DNA from: Arbacia lixula
Taxonomy: Eukaryota > Echinodermata > Echinoidea > Arbacioida > Arbaciidae
Assembly (NCBI GenBank): GCA_963669155.1
Contig: OZ022577.1
Coordinates: 33,363,850-33,427,849 of the forward strand
Direction of reading: 5' to 3'
DNA length: 64,000 bases
A program made the position numbers and the translations under genes. The notes under the pieces were generated by a model. That model had not been told where the DNA came from and did no database searches. It saw only the letters and a list, made by a program, of their open reading frames with translations. Of the stretch, positions 39,501 through 51,500 are shown one piece after another. How positions within the stretch are numbered: the first letter of the stretch is position 1; every line of letters starts with the position of its first letter.

Positions 39501-42500
39501 ATGCCTAGTAACCGTCTCCACACCACCACGGCAACGTCGGGATGCCAGCCGATACGGTTGCCTCCTGACATCACGCTGGCATCGGGACAGCGCACTGGGC
39601 CTGGCGGACCTACAGAAGGTGTGTATGCATGGGGAGGGGGAGGAGGGGGGAGAGCAGTCAAAACACGAAGGTGACATCCCAGCTGGCTTATATTCTGACA
39701 CAAAATGAAAAGCTATCCCGAATGTTCTTGTTACAAATGAAACATCTACCATTGCTCAGATTTAACTTAGATTTAAAGACAGTTTGCCGACATCGTAGGT
39801 ATTCAAATACAATTTCCCTTTGTTTGACATGCCTGAACACCACACAGCTTGCATCCGTTAATTTGACAACCTGTAAACATCATTCGATTCTACTTATTGT
39901 TGGCATTTTCCATACCCCTTTTAGAGTTGTACATCAAATGACAAGTGCAAGTGCAGAGCTTTTCCTTAGTTCACTGCAAGGAGAGTTAACCCTCTCAGTC
40001 CTATAGGTGCATGGAATGTGTAGCAATATCAAACAGGATTTCCTTGCTTAGTATTGACAGCATTAAGAGTGGTTACCTGACTCATTCTTCTCATTGGAGA
40101 GCTCCAGCTGGTCCTCAATCTGAATTTGGCCGTCCTCCTCCTCCATCATGGGTGACTCCTTGGTAGGGTCGACGCCCATCTCCCCATTACCCCCCACCAC
40201 CCCTAGGAGGGGCGTGGTCTCCCTCGCACTCCCACCGTCAGACTGGCAGGTGCTGGAGCCCCCCGGGGAGAGCCCATCTGAGGTGAAGCTCCGGGGGGCG
40301 CTGGGCGACGCTTCCTCGTAGCTGAAGAGAGGGGTGCCCACCGTGGTGGGGGTCTCGCCCCCGCTACCGTCAGCCACCGGGGTACCTGCTTCGCTCCTGT
40401 GTGTATGTGTGAATAAGAGTGAAATTGGAATGGTTTGTGCAGTGAAGAAAATACATAATGCAAGAAATAGCCCATGTTATGTTTACTGTTTGATTCATGA
40501 CATCATAAGTTTATATTGAAGAAATGTCATTGGGTTTCCATCAGTACTCTGCAGTGTAGCCGTTTGTGTAAGCCAAGAAATTACTCCTCACAAACATAGG
40601 CCAATGAAAATATACCTATATGGAGCCCATCACCTACCAGTGATTGAAGCGGCTGTTGACCGCCGAGGAGAGAGAGGGTAATGACCCCCAGGTTGATCTC
40701 AAGCATACATAATATTCATGTGCATACAATGACCATATACCACAGTTTCGTTCATACTAAACGCCACCACCTACCAGTGATTGGAGCTACCGTTGCCTGT
40801 CGGGGAGAGGGCAATGACCTCCTGGTCGATCTCCTCAATGAGGCTGCTGGTGGGGGTGAGGCGGTTGTTACTGTCCGTGGGCGTGGTGTGGATGGAGTCG
40901 GGCATTGGCACCTCCAGGGAGCTGCTGTCAAGGCTGAGGTCGTCTGGCTGGGTGATCAGCGGCGTGATGCTGGTTTGGCTCAGACTCAGGTCGTCCAGGA
41001 GCTTGTCAGTCTCGCCTAGGGATGGTGGTGGTGTGGTTGGGGGTTAGAGGGAGGTATAACCACTCATAGTTCCTACACTGATGTATAACAATAGGCTGCT
41101 TCCATTTTGCATGTGTCGAGATGCCATTTTCAATGCACTACGCATGCATCATTGGCTCACTATCTGATTTCGAACACGCATTGGCCCACTCACGAGGGAT
41201 GTTTCCACCGAAAAATTTTAGTTTTTGCTAGCAATGGATCGTATTCATTGTTTGTGTTTCATTGTGATTGTGTATGCCTTTCACTGTATTGCTTTTTTCT
41301 TGCAAAAAACTGAAAAACAAACACATATCAGTCATCATCATCACATGATGTGATGACGTCCTCAAATTGACTTGCGTTTGTTTACTGGAAACGAAACAGA
41401 TATCAACAGTGGTTGAACTAAGTAGTGAACATGTTGATGTATGCCTTGGTTCACCCAAAACTAAAGCAGCCTAAATATATATTGTGAAACATCAAAGGTA
41501 AGGGATTGCAGAGGTTAAGATTTTGGTACACGTAATTACTGCAGAATCATTCTGTCAAAATTATGGGCCCTGGCCTCATTTAGAGCTAATTCCTTCAAAT
41601 GATCCTAAAATCAAACATGGGTAGGATCCATGGTCACGGCAGGATAGGTTTTCCATGATAATGTGTCATGTAATCTTTACCAATGTGACAGCATTACGTC
41701 TGGGAGTGAAGGAGTTTATCTTAAAGGCCCCCAAATGAGGTATGATAAGACATAAAATAACACTGTACTTAAAGTTATATATCATTTAGAAAAGAGTGAC
41801 ACTGACTTTAAACATCATTTTGAAACAAAATATCTGTTATTAGTGACATGAAACAACGCATAATAAAGTTATTTTTTTTAATGTGAGATGAAACACATGT
41901 TGAACTTACATCAACATATGAATGCATCACACAGCATATTTCTTAATGAAATAAACAGACCAGATATATGATTCCTTCATAGATATAATCATTCATTCAA
42001 CACCAAATAAGTGAGAAGAACAAAGTTATTTGATTGATTTTGCAAGGTACAATGAGGACATGATTTAATGGAAGAGGAACGCAGTGGATATGGAGTGAAA
42101 CACAGAGAGAGGTGAAAACAGCAAGCGGAAGGGGCAGAAAGAGATAGTGGGCTAGATAATTTGGGTGAAAGGAAGATCCTCATACCATTCTCAGGAGGTA
42201 ACTCCTGTCTACATGTGGTGACCATTGGGAATGTGGTGGATTTCACCATTCCTTCTCTCTCACCATCCTCTGTATTCGACCATGGCAGTTAGAAAGAGAG
42301 AAAGATAATGAATGGAACTTAGAACATAATGTTAGTGAATCACTCCTATGCCCATGAATCACAAATAACAAGTTGCAACAGATAGCAAAGATTGATATAT
42401 ATTCTAACTGTTTGTATCACACAAAACATCACTTCTACCTATTGCAAATGCGAGCCAATGATATGTTTAATTTTGTATTGTTACCATACATCCACATAAG

Positions 42501-45500
42501 CTAGCCTCAATATCCAAGTACTGACAAATATGCAAGTTATGGTTGATTTCTATTGCAACTTCTTCGTGATACAAATTTTTGATTGATCAATCATAGCTCT
42601 TAAGGAGTTGGCTTGACTTGTCCAGACTTGTATCCAGGGTTGTATGTTGCATGTGTAAAGGAGTGCCATGAGCAATGTGCACAACATGAAATGAAATGAT
42701 AACTTGAAGAAATAGTGAAGTGAAACATTGATATGTATCCATTTCTTTAAAAATAACTTCAAATGATGAAAGACGTGTTTGAGACCTTACATTTATCCTC
42801 ACATTTCAGACCTAACCAACATTGTGCATGTTATATACACTATGTATTAAAAACAACTTTTTACATTGATGCTGTCACAAAGTATCGATTTTCATCACAA
42901 CAGTGGGTGATTTCAATCATTTGCCGTAATTATTACGTGGTCAAACTCATTATACCATAGTGATTACAGAACCAAATCCAATTATATTGAATCCATGATG
43001 TTACATGTTGTTTTATATGGCATCCCACAGTTAGTACCAAATCCAATTATATTGAATCCATGATGTTACATGTTGTTTTATTTGGCATCCCATAGTTAGT
43101 ATAGGGTTAGTACACTGTTTGCGTTCAACCTCTGAATACGGGTCTGGGTAAATGAATAGCATACCTCTGTGCCTATGTAAGGCGAATCCGTCGAAGAGCT
43201 CCCCCGCACTGCTGCTGCGTGGGATCGGGCCGGCTGGCAGAGGGGGAGGGTCTTCCCTGTCGATCAGGGAAGGATCCACCGTCAAGGAGCGCTGCCGGGT
43301 CAGATTCGGGTGGGAGGAGTGCAACGATAGGTCACCTGGCATACCGAGAGGAGAAAGAAATAGGGCGCTGTATAAGTAATGGGGAGCATACTCACATAAC
43401 CAAATCACCTAGAATTTAAAAAAAAGAGAGAAAGAGATGGCATAAGTAAATATGATCAGCTTTTTCTACAGTGCTTTTTTTGTACTTGCCATTCAAAGCA
43501 CTGGATTAGCCTCAGGCCTTTGGGTTTAAGTGTCAAAATGCTACAGGCAACTTACATTACTGAGAGCATGATTTCTTTTACACACACACACACCCACACA
43601 CATACGTTTACGCATCAGGATCGGGTCTGAACAAACTCTCATTGCAGTGTAAGCGGAATAGCACCAAATGCCTACTCACATATACAAAAACAGACTGATC
43701 TGTACATGGCCTATTGCACCTGAAGACAAAACTTGATGGTTCAGGGGTTGAAAGGACCATGCTCGAGTTAATGTAGGGATATATGAAATGCAGGAGACAA
43801 ATTATATTGATCTCTGCAGAAATGTCATAATCCACTCTAGAAACATAACCCACAGCAGTGCCTTACCATGCTAAAACATTTAACACAACATCCACAACAT
43901 ATCTTTTATTCTAAGAGAGTAGTACTGTAAAACCGGTTACTTTTGCCTGAGTAAATTTTTTGCAGCACAGCATGCACACCTTCCACATATTCGCAGGATG
44001 TTATTTTCACACACAATAAATACTTGTCACTACAAAACAATCCACTCTATGCGTTACATGCGATGACAAAACAAAAATACATATTAAAGAAAATCACTGA
44101 CAAAGCCCCCAACGCGGCATTATCCTGAACATTTAACCCATTCAGGACCAAGTACCGCAAATATGTGGTTTGGGGCTGAAACTATTGACATCAACTGTTA
44201 AAAATAATCAAAGATGCATTACATGAAAAAGCATACATTTCGGCCCAAGATGAATCTATTTTGGGCATTAAGTGATATATATTGCCTTCATAATTGCACC
44301 ATTTCCGCTTCGAAGATTTGCCCCATCCTGCTCCCTATTGCCCAGACTTAATATGAACACATACCCCGTAGTCCATAGACACCTTCAATGCTTTAAAATT
44401 TAAACAAAAATCCATCTATTGCACAGCGCGGAGGACGAGAGACTGCCAAACCTTGTGGAAGTCTCCTAGTGTCTTACCGTCCTGATCTGTCTGCCGCCGA
44501 TCCCTGATGCGGGAGAGATCCCCCTGGCTGCCAATGGTGTTCATCTTGTTCCTCTTCCTCTCTAGCTCCTCCACGGTGAGACCCCCACCCACCACGCCCC
44601 CTCCTCCTCCTCCTCCCCCTCCTCCCCCACCGCTGTTGGGCGACGTGGAGTCGCACCTGCTCCACCCGCGGGAGAAGGAACGCTCGTGCATGCCTGACAT
44701 GGCGCGGCGGGTGAGGTCGCCCTGGTGGCCCGGCGCTCCCCCGGCAGTGCCTCGGAGACGCTTCTGCTTCTGCTCAGAGAGCTTGTCCAGCGGCAGGTTG
44801 CTCAGGTCCAGGTGGTAGACCCGGCGGGCCAGCACACGGGTCAGCGTCTCCATGGTTCTCTGGAAGGGAGAGGGTTAATCCTTTTAGTCCTTTAGGTTTA
44901 TCATGAGGGCTATTGCATGTCTACCACTCTTTCTTTGTGTCTTTTTCAGGTAGCAGTGCTTCATCAAAATTCTAACAAAATAAATTTTGGGGCCGATATT
45001 AAGAAAAACCTCGGACTGAAATATTATAAGTCCAAAGTTGAACATATGCTCAATGAATTTTGGAGGTCCACCAGAAGAAGGAGTTGCGAAAGGGGAGAAA
45101 TTGAAAGGTCAAAGGTCAATTGTTGAGACAGTGACTTACAAACCACTTCTTGGTGGTTCTTCCCAGTGGGTAAGGGAGGAGATAATATTAAAAGCCAGAT
45201 GTCAATGAGGGATCATACAGTGAATGACCTACACACCATTCTTGATCAATTCCTCTCGGTGGATCAGGGAGGAGAGAAATCAAGTCAAAGGTCAGAGGTC
45301 AGAGGTCAATGAGGGAGAGAGGTTATGAGACAGGAACTTACAGACCACTCCTTGATGAGTTCCTCCCAATGGGTCAGGGAGGAGAGAACTCGCAGGAAGT
45401 CCTCCCAAAGACTGGTAGACACTTGGATCTCCAGGTTAGCCTTGATCCAAGTCACTATCAGGGTCTGCAAGAAAATACATATAGTCATGTTTTGTGAATA

Positions 45501-48500
45501 AAAGTATCACTTACTCGAGGAATCACTTACTGCAAAACTCCACATCATTTCTCACGCTAGAGAAATACTGTTCTGTATACATGGTTACTGAAACAGGCAC
45601 AAACCTAGATTCTGCTAAAGTAATAGACATTGATAAATAAAACATTTTTTTTCCAGACCACATTTCATCTTACTGTTGCATAAGAAAGTCCATGTTGATT
45701 TGAGTAGGGATGAACTTGAGTGGACTTTCAAAGTGACCTCTACAGCCCACAATTCTGCAAAGACCAGGCAACTATTGGCTTACCTGAAAGAGGATGTGAG
45801 CGAGCTGTTGGCCCAGTGCCAGCCGAGGCTTGCTGGGGGTTCCCCCTAGGATACCCTCTGTAACCCGTAGCAACACCATCAACAGCTGCTCCCTGTAACA
45901 TCAGACAAGAGATTTCAATGTTTCTATGTTTAATTGTACAATTCATAGAATGTAAACATGTGCAATTCAGCCACTGGCAACAAAACATAACCTGCTTTAA
46001 ATACACTGTTTTAGTACTGTATTTACAAATTTCCTCAAAACTACGTAGTAACGTTATTACATTAAGCTTATTTCATGATTCAGTTTTAATGGGTGGCATG
46101 CACCCTGAATCTTTAAGTTGTTGCTAGTCAACCAAACCTTGGATAAGCTTTTGGGTTACTGTAAGTAACACATCGTTTGAAAGATGTGCATACAATTTGC
46201 ACACATAATGATAGTGATCTGTTTAATAGACCGTTTCATCGTTATGTATGCAAGTGTTACGTACGTCGTTCAAACAATACATTCCTATTGATAACCCTTA
46301 AGCTTGTCCGAGGTTTGCCCGAGTAGCAAGAAATTAAGAAAGAATTCCACCAAATTAAACTAAATCATGAAATATAGGTGAATGTCACAACTTGTTCCTA
46401 CACATTTGGTGTTAAAGTTGGGGGAAGTAAGCCGAAAACGGCTTATTGAAATGAGCCACATGAAATAATGGCACATAATGAATAAGCTCCCCTACCATGT
46501 GGTCTTGTCTAGCTTGACGTTCATGACGATGTGGCGGTAGCTGCCCAGCACTCTCCGACAGATATCCACCTGGTCTCTGATTGGCCGGGTCGGGTCAGGT
46601 GCCCCAGAGGCCCCTCCCCCTGGCTCCAGCAGGAACACATTGGAGGAATTGGTGATGAACACCTGGCAGACACAGGGACAACATATCAATGAGAAAAGTT
46701 AAATCAACACTCCATTCTCAATACGGTTTGTAACGTTCTTTAAATTAGTGTACTAAACTTACGATCATAAATGAATCATTGTGGGTTTTGAAAGTTCCAA
46801 ATATATGAATATGTAGCTAAAGTTGATATGATATAATATGATAGAAACTGTTATGACCTGCCATTCATAATTCCTCTTTTTACAGCATATCTTTCTTTAA
46901 CAGTACATATGTTTTGGCTGTATACTTCCATTAGTCTACCGTGGGCCCAGGGCGAAGCTAGCTGGCCAGCGTAAATGAGATTTGCTTAAAAAGATAACTG
47001 ACATTTACTTGCTGTGCATGACATTGTATGCATGCAAAGGATATATCTGCTATATGTATAAATATGGTTGGGTGGAAGTAAACTTTTTGAGAATGGTTAC
47101 AGTGAGCCGACTTCATACCTGGACCACCCTCTGCAGTCCTGCGCCCACATTGCACTTCTTCATGTCATCTCGGATGGCCTGGTTGATTGCACCAATGTAC
47201 GAGTTGCTCCGCCGAGCCTTGGTCCCGTCCGATGATGTTGAGGGGCTCTTGACCAGTGGGGGCAGTTTGGACTCGCCCGTCTGGACATGGGTGAGGGGTC
47301 AAGCACACAAGGCTCATGAGCATCAGATTCTCACAAGAGGACAATATCTCATTTTGTGAAAAAGAAGCATCAATATCATTGCCCAATTCAGCATTTATAT
47401 CTAATTACAATTCTTAATGTAATGTCACTTCCATAGTCAGGTCCTTAGTTTGATGGATATGCAGGCTGCCAAGACGCAAAAAAAAATCTATGCATGGGAC
47501 CATTTACTAAACACAAGTACCTGCACGTACGTGTGGTTGTAGCTTTTGTGAGGTCATAAGAATCTGTATGAAATACTGAAAGTGATGGAAAGATTTTGAA
47601 TTTTGTTCTTATTGTCACATAATTGAAACTGAAAAAAGGAATTACCGGAAGTTTTTCCTTCATTTTCTTTCAGTACATTGTATTTCCACCAGCAATGTGA
47701 CGTAAGCTTGGTCAGCATAATTTTCAAACTCACAGTTAACATATGGTCACCATGCATTGTTTTCAATGGCCAGTCAGTTGCTAGGCTCGAGGTCCAAAAA
47801 TGCCTGGCTGCCTGCAGCCACCTGTACGACCAAATCAATCTCGTGGGCAGCTCTGTAGCTGTTTCATCTCCATGATAACCAGGGTTCAGTGACCCACCTC
47901 ATTCTCTGGTAAGCCGGCAGAAAAGGTCTTGGTGGCCGTCTGGTGGGAGGGGCTATCCACCTCGGACACCCCGCCCTCATGCGAAGCCTCCAGGATGGAC
48001 GTAATCTGGGTGGCCAGGCAGGATGGCGGCTCAAACTTTCTAGCGTTCTTCTCGTTCTCCCCATCTCCTCCTCTTTCTCCTTCCTCCTCCTCCTCTTCCC
48101 CCTCCTCTGGTTCCTCCATGAATACAGGCTTGGACATAGAGTTCTGCAGGGAGGAGTGTAACAGGTTAGCGCTGCGATCACTGCTCCAATATGATTACAA
48201 ATGCAACCACAGCTTGGGCTGCTGTACGAAACTTTATCAGTACATTAATGCTCTTAGCAAGTACAGCCTTACCCAATATAAACAACCAAGACAGACAACA
48301 GACAAAGTCTGCCTCTTCCATGAAAATAGGCTTGGATATAGAGTTCTGTGAGGAGGTGTGTGATGGAGGCTATTGCGAACACAGCTTGGGCTGCTGTTAG
48401 AACTTTGAAATATAACCAGTACATTCAATGCCCTTACAGCCTTACCCAATATAAAAGACTAAGATGCACAAAAGACAAAAGGCCCCTATTGTGAACATCG

Positions 48501-51500
48501 GTTTCATGCGAACAGTGTACTAAACCTGTACTTACTTTATGGGACAACAAATAAAACAACATCAAACATTCATATTGATTAAATGAAATTGGATTTGTCC
48601 TCGGGATCACTTAGCTATATTGAGATTGTCCACAAAGTGATTACAGCAAATAGCTTCCGTATGAACGCAGCTTTCCTGGCACAATCAATGCCTTTGCAAG
48701 AACAGCCTTTTATTTTTCTTTGAAAAAGCTCTGTTCATCTAGTCATAAAATCCATTGAAAGAGAGGCAAAAATCATCACAGGCATTCAAATTTTGAAAAC
48801 ACAACTCTATGACTTAAACATGTATCTCATAAGTATAACTATACTGAGATGAGCAATGTCATGGATAAGCCACATATCTGCATGAATCAAGCCAATCTAA
48901 AATATCAACAGTATTGGGGCTGAATCACACTGAGCTCCCATGAGCCCATGGTAAGTATAATGACAGAAAACATGTACTGTCTCACCTGGATCCACTCATT
49001 GTAGACCTTGAGAGAAAGCTTGACGGCTTTGGATTCACTCATTGGCAGAAGAAAACCCTGGAGAAAGAGTAATACATAATAAACATCATGGATTTATATC
49101 CCTTTTGCACCAGATATAAATAATCAGAAAAGGTACATAGTACCTATCATATTCCACATACTAAGAATGTTGCTATATGATTGGTCGAGAGTTGATCACA
49201 TGATAAACCTAGGAAAAAAAGTTTGTTACACTCTAGGTGTACTTTTTGGTTTTGCTATTCTCTTCACTCCTCACAATCCTAACATGTGATCAATATTTTG
49301 AATACTCGCGAAATAAAAGTGCGTTACACTCGGACTATTAATTCTACGAACGCGTCCTCATGCGCGTTCTAACGCATGTTCCCCTTGGCAGCGGCTCGGG
49401 GTTAGGTAGAGAAATAAAAATTACTTTTGTACGTCAAATTGTCATTTTTAGTTTTTTTAATTGGTTTCAGATGTGGAATATAAAGCAAATAATCAACTTT
49501 TGGTTTCAAGCAATGAGACGAACTATCACTTCCGAGGCGATCTGAATGTATACGCTATCTTTCCTCAGCTGCGCTTTGGAAAGGTAGCTACATCCAGATC
49601 GCCTCGGAAGTGATAGTTCCTCCCATCACCCTCACCAAGGTTGATTATTTGCTTACTATTGTCTACCAGTGTCCTTATTCACCCAGCGAATGAATGAGTG
49701 AAGACAAGAATAGTACATGATTTGTCATAGGTGAAACCCTATCAAATGATGAAGACAAATGGAAGAGGCAAAAACACACACAAGAGAGAAGCGATCAGAT
49801 GACAGACAAAACAAAAGACACACATACACACACACACACACAAACAAATAAATCATCATACCCGAGACATAGCACTGACTGAACAAAGGTCATGCTGTTT
49901 CTGGTTGAGTAGACCATACAGGCAGATATACATACACACACACACAGACAAGTACACATACAAGTACACATACACACACAGACATGTACACATACAAGTA
50001 CACATACACACACAGACAAACATATACTAATCAGCCTACCTGGCTCAGCACAAAGTTAATGTCGTCCCTGGCAGAGTAGAGAATACAAGTACACTGTAGA
50101 CAGACAGGTTCACAGACACACAGCCAGACAGACATACAGACAACATAGACACAAACACCAATCAGCCTACCTGGCGTAGCACCTCCTGCACAAAGTTGAT
50201 GTTGTCCCTGGTAGAGTAGAGCACCCTAAGCACCAGCTCCCGCCCTGCCCCGGTCTCGGCCTCCCCAGGGAGAGGCAGGGCTAGGGAGAGGGTGCTGGTG
50301 GAGAGGGAGAGGGTGGAGTTGGGGCTGATGGTGGTGGCTGAGGAGGAGGAGTGGGAGTCGCCCCCTCCGCTGCCCCCATCCTTCAGGTGCATTGGGTCCA
50401 GCCGGCGGTCCAGCGAGTCCTTGCTACTCGTCTCATGCTTCTCATTGGCAAGATTGCTGCAGGTGGGTGGGTGGGGGGGGGGGGGATGAGGGGATTGAAA
50501 CACATTCAAGGAACACAATTCAGTTTCAAGGGTAGTTCTAGATTACAATACAGATCCTATAGTGCAGAGCCCATATTCATGAAACCTTACTAGCCTAGTT
50601 AGTTACTAATGATGCATGCAGCTGAATGCACTTTAGCAACTAACTAGGCTTAAGAAGGTTTTGTGAATATAGCCCCAGAACTAATATTTCACATACTTGA
50701 ACATACTTGTAAATGCTACATGCAGGACTCCACACTAATTTTTTTTCAAGGGGGGTCCGGACTTACTTTTTAATGTTTCTGTGTAAAGGGGAACAAACAA
50801 TATGGTCTTTGTAAAGAAGTGGTCACTGAGATTTCAGGGATAGCTTTGCCTCATACCAACCCTTGTTTCTACATCGGTGATAAGCATATTTTTGTTCAGC
50901 TAGAAACATCAGCCACATTGTAGTTAGTCTATCCATTATAGTTCTATATATTTCCAAATTTAGAGTCACCTGTTGACCATCACCCAGTCCTTAAACTTTT
51001 TTTTTTGCTTGAAGTTTACTTTAAATTCTAGTTTATTTGGAATCAAAACTATTTCTTAAATCATATTTCCATCTCTATTTGAAAAGCAGACAACACTGCT
51101 GTAAAAGTGATACTGCGGCTCCTTTCTGAGTTAGCACACATCGAAAGATCAATTCTGTGTTGCTATGACTACCTGTATGTCATGCTTGCTGACAAAATAC
51201 AAGTCTGGTTTCAGTTTTCATAACTCTGTATGATTGGAAACCTCTGAATGAATTATATTTGCAAATGTTTCCATCAAAACAAATCCGTAGTGATAAGTAT
51301 ATATGTAACTGTAAGGATTGCTACTAATATCGCTTCTTCTTTTCCTAAGGTTGCTCACAGCTGCCCACTGTAAATATATTCATAAATTTTTGCATGACAC
51401 TACTTATTGGGATGAATCTGCATATGAATCTATAATGAATAAGAAATAACGGCCTGTTTTCGATTTCACTAAAAATTTATTTGCAGAACCCATCGTTAGC

